DNA from: JAFGIT01 sp016929465 [NCBI: Candidatus Coatesbacteria bacterium]
GTDB lineage: Bacteria; B130-G9
DNA length: 21,996 bases
Reading direction: 5' to 3'
Assembly: GCA_016929465.1 (NCBI GenBank)
Contig: JAFGIT010000066.1
Coordinates: 1-21,996 of the forward strand
Made by a program: the position numbers and the translations under genes
Notes under the pieces: model-generated
The model's input: only the letters and a program-made list of their open reading frames with translations
What the model was told of the DNA's origin: nothing
Databases searched by the model: none
In this document: positions 8,639 through 16,259 of the stretch, in pieces
How the letters are laid out: the number at the start of each line of letters is the position of its first letter
Numbering within the stretch: the stretch's first letter is position 1

Positions 8639-8660
8639 CCCCCCATCCTCGGGTGGGGGG
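8639..8660. terminator. GC-rich hairpin after iorB
   Basis: CCCCCCA at 8639-8645 pairs with TGGGGGG at 8654-8660 over an eight-base loop. It starts 18 bases after the iorB stop, between two convergent genes. No T-tract follows on either strand, so it is either a non-canonical terminator or an RNA 3'-end stabiliser. Confidence 0.45.
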
Positions 8661-8665
8661 ACGAG

Positions 8666-8688
8666 GAGGAGGGAACGAGTCCCTCCTC
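8666..8688. terminator. Second perfect 9-bp hairpin at the convergent junction
   Basis: GAGGAGGGA at 8666-8674 is fully complementary to TCCCTCCTC at 8680-8688 around an ACGAG loop. It stands right next to the previous hairpin and 37 bases beyond the stop of the minus-strand gene that ends at 8726. It could serve both convergent transcripts; neither side has a T-tract. Confidence 0.5.
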
Positions 8689-8725
8689 ACAGCTTCCCCA
8701 ATGAAGTATTGCTCTTAAGGAGCGA

Positions 8726-9949
8726 TTAATCTTCCGAAGACGATTCAAAATTCTTGGCTACGCGAAAGCCCAGATTGTCGCGGCGATCTCTTGGCATGAG
8801 GTCAAATCGACAGGCCGAACGGCAAGCCAAGTGGGAATTATAATAGCTTCCCCCACGAAGGACCCGGTAGACACCGCCGCCTGGACCAACCGGGCCCAGG
8901 TCCGGACCTGTGCTGTAATAGTCCGCGGCATACCAGTCCCAGCACCACTCCCACACATTGCCGCTCATATCGTAGAGGCCCCACGGGTTCGCCTCCAGGT
9001 CGCCAACAGGATGCGTGGTCGAACCTGAATTCGAGCAATACCACATATAGCATCCTACATCCACATCGGTATCCCCGGAATAGTATCGAGTCGTCGTTCC
9101 GGCGCGGCAGGCGCACTCCCATTCGGCCTCGGTGGGCAATCTGTAGCCGTTTGCGCCGTGGTCCCAGGTTACATCAGCCCAGGTAATATGATCTTCATAA
9201 TATTCGATGTTTGTCATTATGTAACACATTTGACGGCCGCTCGCGGCCGATAGCTTGTTACAGAAGCTCACGCAGTCGAACCAGGACACCCTCTCAACAG
9301 GGAGGTCATCGCCCTCAAAATACGAGTCGTTCCAGCCCATCACATCCCTGAACTGCTTCTGTGTGATCTCCGTCTTCGATATCGTGAACGCTTGGAGGTC
9401 CACTGTCCGCTGCGGCGACTCGTCATCATTGTGCCCTTCTTCGTAAGTCGGAGATCCCTGGACAAATGGCCCGCCCGGAATTACGAGCATCGTGAGCTCG
9501 GTTGAACTAGAATTCAGATAGTTGAACTTCGCCAAACTCAGGTCGCTTATCCAATTGAAAGTCCCGGGTTGAGTCAAAAGCGCCGCCATGTAATACGTGT
9601 CATCCTCGCTGATCGGGGGCAAGGAGCACGGCACATCTATCCGCCAGAATGGGGTGTAGTCCATCTGAAACCAATCCGGAATGTAGATGTCCCGAATCCA
9701 TGGATAGATCTCGCCGCACCAGTTATCGTGGCTATATGAGAATATACCACCATTGGGCAGTAGTATCCCGATATAAACATCGGCGGACACCCCCGGCTCG
9801 GTGTTCCAAGCCGATATCCCGACCTCGATCGTGTCGCCCGTTTGATAAAATGCGGTATCCGTTTCAATAGCGATTGCCGGGTATGCGCCGCCCATATTAG
9901 GCAGAAGAACGCAGACCATCATTACGAAGAACACCGTGGCCGCCCTCAT
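8726..9949 (-). CDS. Secreted SUMF1/formylglycine-generating-enzyme family protein with N-terminal beta-type domain
   Basis: 407 residues from the ATG at 9949, chosen because AGGAG sits eight bases upstream; an ATG ten codons earlier has no such site. Residues 1-22 form a signal peptide (MRAATVFFVMMVCVLLPNMGGA). Residues 28-150 look like an extracellular beta domain rich in aromatic residues (TDTAFYQTGDTIEVGISAWN, ADVYIGILLPNGG). Residues 152-400 are a SUMF1-type domain: MLVIPGGPFVQGS, TEITQKQFRDV, YRLPTEAEWECACRAG, GLYDMSGNVWEWCWDWY, RVLRGGSYYNS, GFRVAK. True sulfatase activators carry a particular reactive Cys pair. Here only ACRSACR (376-380) is present, as in many non-catalytic relatives, so a binding or structural role outside the cytoplasm seems likelier than formylglycine formation. 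It has its own promoter. Confidence 0.85.
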   Translation of the reverse strand: MRAATVFFVMMVCVLLPNMGGAYPAIAIETDTAFYQTGDTIEVGISAWNTEPGVSADVYIGILLPNGGIFSYSHDNWCGEIYPWIRDIYIPDWFQMDYTPFWRIDVPCSLPPISEDDTYYMAALLTQPGTFNWISDLSLAKFNYLNSSSTELTMLVIPGGPFVQGSPTYEEGHNDDESPQRTVDLQAFTISKTEITQKQFRDVMGWNDSYFEGDDLPVERVSWFDCVSFCNKLSAASGRQMCYIMTNIEYYEDHITWADVTWDHGANGYRLPTEAEWECACRAGTTTRYYSGDTDVDVGCYMWYCSNSGSTTHPVGDLEANPWGLYDMSGNVWEWCWDWYAADYYSTGPDLGPVGPGGGVYRVLRGGSYYNSHLACRSACRFDLMPRDRRDNLGFRVAKNFESSSED

Positions 9950-9957
9950 CTCTTTCT

Positions 9958-9962
9958 CTCCT
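9958..9962 (-). promoter_or_regulatory. Ribosome binding site fixing the SUMF1-family start
   Basis: AGGAG on the minus strand, eight bases before the ATG whose first base is 9949. It favours that start over the ATG at 9979. Confidence 0.65.
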
Positions 9963-9994
9963 CTTAGAGATTGTTGCATTTACCGCGTCAGCTC

Positions 9995-10017
9995 CCAACG
10001 CCGGTTTGTCGCGTTGG
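9995..10017 (-). other. Stem-loop in the 5' leader of the SUMF1-family gene
   Basis: CCAACGC (9995-10001) and GCGTTGG (10011-10017) form a perfect 7-bp stem with a nine-base loop. It lies between the predicted transcription start (near 10028) and the ribosome binding site, so it would be in the mRNA leader. A role in mRNA stability or translation is inference. Confidence 0.45.
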
Positions 10018-10034
10018 ATAAAACTGAAAGAGCG

Positions 10035-10062
10035 AGAATATAGCCATATTGCCAGGTGTCAA
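10035..10062 (-). promoter_or_regulatory. Sigma70-type promoter for the SUMF1-family gene
   Basis: On the minus strand a perfect TTGACA (10062-10057) is followed after 16 bases by TATTCT (10040-10035). Transcription would begin near 10028, leaving a leader of about 80 bases. This is the strongest -35 match in the window along with the one at 17194-17199. Confidence 0.6.
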
Positions 10063-10340
10063 GCGATTTGACGCCTAAGGCAGAACGGACCTTCCATTAT
10101 CCATTGAAATCACCGTATATTAGAAGATGCGCTACCTGCCACTTGATTCGATGGAGTGGACGGACCTCGCGTTCCGCCACCCTATAGGAGACGATCGGGA
10201 TCTCCCCAGAAGCGAGGGGATCAGATGGTCGCTGCGCATCCCATTCCAATCTTCGAAGGGTATTCGGGGAGGAGTCCCCGCGTCCATAATTCTCACCCGA
10301 ATGAATTCGGGGCTTGGGATGATTGGAAGGGGGAGCAGTG

Positions 10341-10362
10341 GCACCGCACTGATGCACGGTGC
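10341..10362 (-). terminator. Possible crotonase 3' hairpin
   Basis: On the minus strand GCACCG and CGGTGC form a 6-bp stem that can extend inward by a C-G pair and two G-U wobbles to an ATCA loop. The wobbles work only for RNA read from the minus strand. It starts 28 bases after the crotonase stop. No T-tract follows. Confidence 0.35.
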
Positions 10363-10389
10363 CTGTATGCCCCTGACGGGTCCTCGTTT

Positions 10390-11175
10390 TCAGTTCCCTT
10401 TGAATTCCGCTCTGCGTTTTTCGAGGAAGGCGCCTGTGCCCTCCTTTGCATCCTCGGTCGCGCAGACCGCACCGAAGAGTGTAGCCTCATGCCTCATCCC
10501 ATCGGATAGACGAGGCTCCTCGAAGGCCGAGTTTATTGCATTAATCGACGCCTTGATCGCCAGCGGTCCCATAGCGGCGATCTTCCCGGCTATTTTCTCG
10601 GCCGCGCTCATCAGCCCGTCCGGCGCGACTACCTTCGAGACGAGGCCCATTTCATAGGCTCGGTCTGCAGGAATGATGTCGCCTGTCAGCGTGAGATACA
10701 TAGCATTCGATTTGCCGACAAGCCGGGGAAGACGCTGAGTGCCACCGTAGCCGGGGATAAGGCCGAGCTTCACTTCGGGTTGGCCGAAACTGGCATTGGT
10801 CGAGGCGATGCGGATCGCGCACGACATCGCGAGCTCGCAACCGCCGCCGAGCGCAAAGCCATTGACCGCAGCGATCACCGGCTTCTCCAGCTTCTCGATC
10901 TTCAAGAAGAGCCCCTGACCCCGCCGGGAGAATTCGGCGCCCGATTCCTCACCCAGGCCAACAAGCTCCGAGATGTCGGCTCCAGCGACAAAAGCCTTCT
11001 CACCAGAACCAGTGAGAATCACGACGGCCACTTCAGGGTCGGCAGCCGCCCTATCAATGGCGTCTTCGAGCTCATCGAGAATGACTGCGTTAAGCGCATT
11101 GAGTGCCTTCGGGCGATTTATCGTCAGGTACAGGATGCGGTCCTTTTTCTCAAAGAGGATATTCGAGTATGTCAT
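10390..11175 (-). CDS. Enoyl-CoA hydratase / crotonase family protein
   Basis: 261 residues, the normal length. The oxyanion-hole segment AGADISEL (about 64-71) and GGGCELAMSC with Glu114, plus FGQPEVKLGLIPGYGGTQRLP with Glu134, are present. These two glutamates match the catalytic pair of genuine enoyl-CoA hydratases, so hydration of a trans-2-enoyl-CoA such as crotonyl-CoA is expected in the cytoplasm. GGAGG five bases before the ATG is a strong ribosome binding site. It follows corC on the same strand after 128 bases. No other beta-oxidation or butyrate genes are beside it, although the phosphotransacylase gene about 4 kb away could share the pathway. Confidence 0.93.
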   Translation of the reverse strand: MTYSNILFEKKDRILYLTINRPKALNALNAVILDELEDAIDRAAADPEVAVVILTGSGEKAFVAGADISELVGLGEESGAEFSRRGQGLFLKIEKLEKPVIAAVNGFALGGGCELAMSCAIRIASTNASFGQPEVKLGLIPGYGGTQRLPRLVGKSNAMYLTLTGDIIPADRAYEMGLVSKVVAPDGLMSAAEKIAGKIAAMGPLAIKASINAINSAFEEPRLSDGMRHEATLFGAVCATEDAKEGTGAFLEKRRAEFKGN

Positions 11176-11187
11176 TATGCCTCCATA

Positions 11188-11295
11188 TTATGAATTGTGT
11201 AAATGCAATCGAGCAACTGTGTTCGCTGTGTCCATCATGTCCACCGCCGTCCGCTCTTCGACGGTAATCTGCCCCGCAAAACCAACCAGGCGGAT
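11188..11295 (-). pseudogene. Coding-like fragment between corC and the crotonase gene
   Basis: On the minus strand a frame of 35 codons, starting directly after an in-frame TGA and ending at TAA, reads VGFAGQITVEERTAVDMMDT in its middle and has protein-like composition. Its only ATG codons are two in a row near the middle, with no good ribosome binding site. It may be a remnant of a lost gene or chance. I do not recognise the family. Confidence 0.15.
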
Positions 11296-11303
11296 TCAGG
11301 TCC

Positions 11304-12185
11304 CTAAGCGTCGCTGTCGGTGCCCGTTTCGGGCTTTAGGTTGTCGATCTTGACCTTCAGAACGCGACGGTCGTCGGCTTTCAGCACCGTGAAGCGGAAG
11401 TCATCGAATTCTATGCTCTCTTTCTCAGCTGGAACGGAGCCTATCTGGTCCAGAATAAATCCCGCGAGGGTGTCGAAGTCATGGTTGTCTATATTGAGCG
11501 GAATGTGCTCTCTAAGGAGATCGATGTCCGTGTTTCCATCGGCAATGATGGTCCGTCCATCGAGGACCTTTATCGGCTCCTCTAGTTCGGGCTCGAACTC
11601 ACCTCTTATCTCACCGACGATCTCCTCCAGCAGGTCCTCTATAGTGATAAGACCGGCCGTGCCGCCATACTCATCTACCGCAATCGCCATAAGATTCTTG
11701 TCAGTGCGGAAGGTCGCCAATAGGTCCTTCGCTTTCTTGGTCTCTGGCACGAAGAACGGCTTCATCATTATCTGCTGCATCGTAAAGGAGTTGACGCCGT
11801 GAATATTCTCCTGGCGAATGAGGTCCCTTACGTGGGCTATGCCGACGATGTTGTCGATGTTGTCCTCGAAGATCGGGATTCTCGAAAATCCCTCTTCGGC
11901 CATGATCCGCTTCAACTCCTGTATCCCATCAGCGACATCCACGCAAACCATATCCACCCGGGGGACCATTACTTCTCTAACGATCTTATCGGAAAATTCC
12001 AGCACACTCCCGATCATGGCGAGCATATTCGCGTCGATTGCGGAAGGGTCCTCAATCGAACGGTCTATCACAGCTATTATTTTGTCATGGACCGGCTCAG
12101 CAGGGCTAGATGCCTTTTGCCGCTTAATAAGGTTCTTCAATCGTGCGAGCAGCCCTAAATTGCCCGCGCCTTGGTCGTCCTCCAC
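11304..12185 (-). CDS. CorC/HlyC-type CBS domain protein
   Basis: 293 residues from a GTG start; the ribosome binding site GGAAGG is formed by the last codons of ybeY, six bases away. Residues about 72-125 and 133-190 are a CBS pair (VMVPRVDMVCVD, DEYGGTAGLITIEDLLEEIVG), and 205-285 the CorC_HlyC transporter-associated domain. The transmembrane DUF21 domain of the larger members is absent, as in E. coli CorC, so the protein should be cytoplasmic or peripheral. CorC has been linked to magnesium and cobalt efflux, and the CBS pair probably binds an adenine nucleotide; the exact role here is inferred. Its position after ybeY is common in bacteria. Confidence 0.9.
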   Translation of the reverse strand: MEDDQGAGNLGLLARLKNLIKRQKASSPAEPVHDKIIAVIDRSIEDPSAIDANMLAMIGSVLEFSDKIVREVMVPRVDMVCVDVADGIQELKRIMAEEGFSRIPIFEDNIDNIVGIAHVRDLIRQENIHGVNSFTMQQIMMKPFFVPETKKAKDLLATFRTDKNLMAIAVDEYGGTAGLITIEDLLEEIVGEIRGEFEPELEEPIKVLDGRTIIADGNTDIDLLREHIPLNIDNHDFDTLAGFILDQIGSVPAEKESIEFDDFRFTVLKADDRRVLKVKIDNLKPETGTDSDA

Positions 12186-12191
12186 TTCTAG

Positions 12192-12623
12192 TTACCTTCC
12201 TCGAGTTCTCAGACAAGTTAAGTTATTAAGGATGTTATCCATTGTTGTGAACATTTCATCTCTGTTTTCTTCATCATAGTCGGTATAGCCGATCAGGTGC
12301 AGAATACCGTGAACCAGCAATACTGCAATCTCGTAATCCAGGCTGTGGCCGAGGTCTTCAGCGTGCTTCTTCGCGGTCTGAACGGAGATTATGACATCTC
12401 CCATGAAGTTGCCTTCCTCGCCGGATGGGAAGGCCATGACATCCGTAGCCGAATCGACATCTCTGAATTCCCTGTTGAGTTTTCGGATCCTGTCGTCGCC
12501 GCTGAACAGCACGTTGAGCGATGCACCAGCTCTTCCGATCAGACCAAGCGTCTCGGTAGCGACTTTGCGAGCCAGATTCTCGTTGATATTGCCGTGTCCA
12601 GGGTCTTTTATTATCTCGATCAT
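12192..12623 (-). CDS. ybeY: YbeY, single-strand RNA endonuclease / rRNA maturation factor, with an atypical zinc site
   Basis: 143 residues, usual length. LNREFRDVDSATDVMAFP and the metal-site region VHGILHLIGYTDYDEE identify UPF0054/YbeY. In the family the site reads HGxLHLxGYDH with three histidine ligands. Here His105 and His109 are kept but the third position is Asp115, and the preceding Asp is Thr114. YbeY matures 16S rRNA 3' ends and takes part in ribosome quality control. An aspartate can still bind zinc, so activity is possible but not certain. The ATG overlaps the pgpH stop (ATGA), which shows coupled translation, and corC follows after six bases. Confidence 0.9.
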   Translation of the reverse strand: MIEIIKDPGHGNINENLARKVATETLGLIGRAGASLNVLFSGDDRIRKLNREFRDVDSATDVMAFPSGEEGNFMGDVIISVQTAKKHAEDLGHSLDYEIAVLLVHGILHLIGYTDYDEENRDEMFTTMDNILNNLTCLRTRGR

Positions 12624-15142
12624 GTTTGACTGCCTCGCTCGTTCCTGTGGACGTCAGAAGCTGATGCAGCAGCATTCATGTCCGCCGCGGTCTGGTCCTC
12701 GGGGTATTCTATCCTCGAATGCAGCATCCCTTGAAGGACCAGCACGAAGCTCTCTTTGCACTTCTGAATGTCTCGAAGAGTAAGATTGCAGTCGTCGAGC
12801 TGACCATCTTCGACGTAGAAGGATGCTATCCTGTCGACCATTTTCGAGATCTTGTCCTTAGTCGGATTTGCCAATACTCTCGAGGCGGCTTCGATTGAAT
12901 CTGCTATCATTATAATTCCCGTTTCACGAGTTTTTGGCTTTACGCCGGGATACCTGAATTCGGACTCCTCGACCATCTCGCCGGTCCTCTTGGCAGCCTC
13001 TACCGCCTTATGGTAGAAGGGCCTAATCAGGGATACGCCGTGGTGTTGCTCGATCGCGTCAAGAATGACGGGTGGGAATTTCTTCTTTCTAGCCAAATCA
13101 AGGCCATACGTCACGTGCTCCACTAGGACGCGAACGCTCATTGCAGGAGTCAATCTGTCATGCGGATTGTCACTGCCGATCGGCGTATTTTCAATGAAAT
13201 AGCCCGGTCGTTTCAGTTTGCCTATGTCATGATAGTAAGCGCTGACCAGCGCGACCACACCATTCGCGCCGATTGCCTCGCAGGCACTGCGGGCCAATTC
13301 GCCAACTCGAAGGCTGTGATTGTGCGTCCCCCCCGCCTCGATCATGAGGCGCTTGATCAGAGGGCGGTCGGTCGAGGCAAGGTCCAGCAACTTGGATTTC
13401 GTCCAGACCCCGAATACGAGCTCGAGAATCGGCAGCAAAATACCGGTGGCCGCGATGACGACCACTCCCTGTCCGAATGCGCAAATGGCGTTGAAGTAAC
13501 CGGTATCGGTGAACTTGACCTCAGGATCGAGCAGTTGCATCGATAGAACCGAAAGCGCCATGACCGTGCCTATCGCAAGTCCCATCTTGAACACGATCGC
13601 GCCCGTCCCATATCTCTCCGCAATAAAAACGACAGCTATGCCGGAGAGTATCGTGGCGAGTATGATCACCGGCCACGCTCCAAATAGAAGCGGGACCATG
13701 GCGGATGCGAGAAGTGCCGCAGCAAGCCCGGACCGCTTGCCAAGAAGCAGAGTAGCGAGCACTGTGCTAAGCCCCAAAGGTGCAGCATAATAATACGACT
13801 CGAGCTGATTGAATGGAAATCGCTCGATCGTTTCCACGAGACTCCGGACGCCCCAGAGAAACGCCTTCGAGAAGAGCAGTGTTAGTACTATTATCGACCA
13901 GAATAGCGATTCATTCTTCCAACCTGGTCTTGAATCGAAGCCAAAGCGATGTGCTGAGAGATATATGAGAAGTATCACGAGCGCAAGGAACAGGGGGGTA
14001 CCGATCGCTGAATATGCCTGTTTGTGGGGCTTGACGCTTTTCGCGATGACATCGATCAATTGCTTATGTCTTGGAGTGACAACCTCTCTCGCCCTGATAA
14101 TTATCTGCCCCTTTTTTATTTTGTAATATACGGGCTCAACAGCATCTATCGCCTCCTGCTTGGTCTTTTCAGTCTCGCTCTTGTTGAACGTTAGCGTCGG
14201 CTTGATTAGCTGCGATACGATCGAGGTAATCAACGGGTGATACTCAGCAGTCTCGGCGCAGCGGGTCTTCAAAAATCGAGCCACTCCCGCTTTTGCCTCG
14301 AGGCTGTCCGGTATTCTGCCAAGCACATTCGGAGCCAGCATCTTCGTGATGCCGCTCCCGACCTCCTTGATCGTTATCCCCTTCTCGGGGTCATCGAGGA
14401 GCGTTGTCTTGTCGCCAACCACGCCATCCTTGCATGCGTCCTCGAATGCCTGGGAGAGACATCGCTCAATTGAGGGGTCTTGAGCCGTGGCAACGAGTAC
14501 GTCGAATTCTTTGGGAGGTACATCTACGTGGAGTATTGTCTCGAATTCCTTGCGAATATCGTCCATCGTAGGCTTGATCTCGGGACGAGCGGAACGCCCC
14601 TCGGAACCGGCCAATGGGTCGAGCGTCCCTGTGGATGCATTACCAGTTGCTACCTGCCGCCTTGCTTCAGTTGCTCCCTGTTGGGCAGTGGGCTGCTGCT
14701 CCAGAACTCGCAATTGCTCGTTGCGTTTATCGAGCCCCACGCGGATAGCCGCAAAGGCAGCCTTGGCATTGTTCATCGTGCCGGTTACGGCGCGCTCGTC
14801 ATAGTCGTATATCGGTTGCACGCCCTCGGCAACAGCCTTCCTCTTGGCTTCTGTAGTCTCCTGGTCCTCGATAGTTATTTCGTTAGGTGCCCAGATGTCT
14901 TGACGCGCAACATCGCCTACGTGATACAGCTCTGTGTTGATCGCGTGCCTCTTGGGAACGAGTAGGACAGAAAGAAGGAAGATGGCGAGACAGCTGATTA
15001 CGGTCCTATAGACCCTGGTTCTGCCGAGGGCCAGCGGCAACCAGCTGACAAGCGCGCGCCATGACCGCTGCCGATCAGGAGGTTCTGTATCTCGGCCCTT
15101 TCCCTGGAGCTTCCGCCTTTGGCGGCTTTCTTTACTCATCAT
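12620..15142 (-). CDS. pgpH: 7TM-HD family membrane phosphodiesterase (PgpH/YqfF type)
   Basis: 840 residues, within the range of the family. A hydrophobic segment at about 45-62 is followed by an extracytoplasmic 7TMR-HDED domain (about 63-385, with a Gln/Ala/Thr-rich stretch near 150-185). A seven-helix membrane region spans about 390-580, and a cytoplasmic HD domain covers about 605-790. The HD domain keeps THNHSLRVGELA, AYYHDIGKLKRP and EQHHG, the metal-binding pattern. PgpH proteins of Listeria and relatives hydrolyse cyclic di-AMP; the same product is likely here but not proven. It sits between phoH (five bases before) and ybeY (four-base overlap), the order seen in many bacteria. Confidence 0.92.
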   Translation of the reverse strand: MMSKESRQRRKLQGKGRDTEPPDRQRSWRALVSWLPLALGRTRVYRTVISCLAIFLLSVLLVPKRHAINTELYHVGDVARQDIWAPNEITIEDQETTEAKRKAVAEGVQPIYDYDERAVTGTMNNAKAAFAAIRVGLDKRNEQLRVLEQQPTAQQGATEARRQVATGNASTGTLDPLAGSEGRSARPEIKPTMDDIRKEFETILHVDVPPKEFDVLVATAQDPSIERCLSQAFEDACKDGVVGDKTTLLDDPEKGITIKEVGSGITKMLAPNVLGRIPDSLEAKAGVARFLKTRCAETAEYHPLITSIVSQLIKPTLTFNKSETEKTKQEAIDAVEPVYYKIKKGQIIIRAREVVTPRHKQLIDVIAKSVKPHKQAYSAIGTPLFLALVILLIYLSAHRFGFDSRPGWKNESLFWSIIVLTLLFSKAFLWGVRSLVETIERFPFNQLESYYYAAPLGLSTVLATLLLGKRSGLAAALLASAMVPLLFGAWPVIILATILSGIAVVFIAERYGTGAIVFKMGLAIGTVMALSVLSMQLLDPEVKFTDTGYFNAICAFGQGVVVIAATGILLPILELVFGVWTKSKLLDLASTDRPLIKRLMIEAGGTHNHSLRVGELARSACEAIGANGVVALVSAYYHDIGKLKRPGYFIENTPIGSDNPHDRLTPAMSVRVLVEHVTYGLDLARKKKFPPVILDAIEQHHGVSLIRPFYHKAVEAAKRTGEMVEESEFRYPGVKPKTRETGIIMIADSIEAASRVLANPTKDKISKMVDRIASFYVEDGQLDDCNLTLRDIQKCKESFVLVLQGMLHSRIEYPEDQTAADMNAAASASDVHRNERGSQT

Positions 15143-15147
15143 GATGC

Positions 15148-16182
15148 CTATTGCCCGCAGATGCGCCTTTCGTCATTGTCGGTCATTCGCGCCCTTCCAT
15201 TCGGGGCTGTCAGAGGCCTCGAGATATGCTCCGCTGATCGCCCGTAAGCCTCATAAGCGTCGATTATTTTCTGAACCAGATTATGCCTCACTACGTCTGC
15301 GGATGTAAAATAAAGAAACTCGATGCCCTTTATCGCGGAGAGGACTGACTGAACCTGGACGAGACCGGATATCTGATTGGGCGGCAGGTCTATCTGCGTG
15401 ATATCTCCGGTGATCACCGCCCGTGAGCCTTTCCCAAGTCTCGTAAGAAACATCTTCATCTGTTCCGGCGTGGTGTTCTGCGCCTCATCCAGAATTGCGA
15501 AGCTGGAGTTCAGAGTGCGGCCCCGCATATAGGCAAGCGGGGCGATTTCAATAGCGCCGCTTTCAATCAAGTGCGTGGTCTTTGTCATAGGAATCATATC
15601 ATAGAGTGCGTCATAGAGTGGCCTTAAATAAGGCATGACCTTTTCCTTCAGGTCCCCCGGTAAGAAGCCGAGCCTCTCTCCCGCCTCGATGGCCGGTCTC
15701 GCGAGGACTATTCGCTTGACCTTCTTCTCAACGAACGCTGAAACGGCAATAGCCATGGCGAGATACGTCTTGCCGGTTCCCGCAGGCCCAATCGAGAAGA
15801 CTATGTCGCATGTCTGCATCAGGCGGACATAGCGCTTCTGGTTCTCTGATTTGGGATAGATGTCGGCGTCACGTGACGGTACCCTGACCTTCTCGGAGAA
15901 CAGCGCGGGTAAATCAACCTCCCTATCACGCATATAGGCGTGAACGGAATCGGTTATGAGAGCGTCATCTACCTGCGGGTGTCGATCAAGTAGCAAGGCA
16001 ACCTTGCGGAGAAAATCCTCGGCCAAAAGGACCTTGTTATCTTCGCCGCGGATCTTGATCTTACTGCCGCGTGAGATGAGGACTACGCCGAATTCATCCT
16101 CTATGAGTTTAGAACCCGAATCGTAGGAACCAAGAAGTCGCCTGAGACTCTCGTCCCCCGCAAAATCTACGATTCTTTCCAT
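15148..16182 (-). CDS. phoH: PhoH family ATPase
   Basis: 344 residues, close to the ~320-350 of PhoH/PhoL proteins. Residues 1-100 form the family N-terminal domain, with GVVLISRGSKIKIRGED. The P-loop domain has Walker A GPAGTGKT (132-139), ARPAIEAGERLGFLPGDL, Walker B FAILDEAQN (228-236), and TGDITQIDLP (258-267). The protein is a cytoplasmic ATPase associated with RNA metabolism and usually encoded with ybeY, as here. No clear Shine-Dalgarno is seen before the ATG. It begins the phoH-pgpH-ybeY-corC run; the 77 bases to the LysM gene upstream show no convincing promoter, so readthrough from the promoter at 17171-17199 is possible. Confidence 0.94.
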   Translation of the reverse strand: MERIVDFAGDESLRRLLGSYDSGSKLIEDEFGVVLISRGSKIKIRGEDNKVLLAEDFLRKVALLLDRHPQVDDALITDSVHAYMRDREVDLPALFSEKVRVPSRDADIYPKSENQKRYVRLMQTCDIVFSIGPAGTGKTYLAMAIAVSAFVEKKVKRIVLARPAIEAGERLGFLPGDLKEKVMPYLRPLYDALYDMIPMTKTTHLIESGAIEIAPLAYMRGRTLNSSFAILDEAQNTTPEQMKMFLTRLGKGSRAVITGDITQIDLPPNQISGLVQVQSVLSAIKGIEFLYFTSADVVRHNLVQKIIDAYEAYGRSAEHISRPLTAPNGRARMTDNDERRICGQ

Positions 16183-16259
16183 CTTATGGAGAAAATCTGC
16201 GGCTTATATCGAACGACGCAGACAATGCTACTCCGATGAAGTCGCAGAATCTCGGAACA

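Larger units (their letters stand above)
9950..10389. other. 440-bp intergenic region rich in short hairpins
   Basis: Between the SUMF1-family start and the crotonase stop, both on the minus strand, lie the promoter and leader described separately. From about 10190 to 10365 there is a run of small inverted repeats: TCCCC/GGGGA near 10200-10219, CGGGGA/TCCCCG at 10265-10280, CCCGAA/TTCGGG at 10296-10311, and GCACCG/CGGTGC at 10341-10362. Open frames cross the region on both strands (for example from 10127 on + and 10357 on -) but none resembles a protein family or has a convincing ribosome binding site. It may contain an intergenic repeat element, a structured RNA or the crotonase terminator. 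Confidence 0.5.

Noticed and set aside
10127-10657. 176-codon + strand ORF
   Set aside because: Its 3' half is antisense to the crotonase gene, its 5' half lies in the hairpin-rich gap, and it has no family similarity or ribosome binding site.
11187-11192. CATAAT as a -10 box for the crotonase gene
   Set aside because: Its start site would lie about five bases before the ATG and overlap the ribosome binding site, and the matching -35 is poor.
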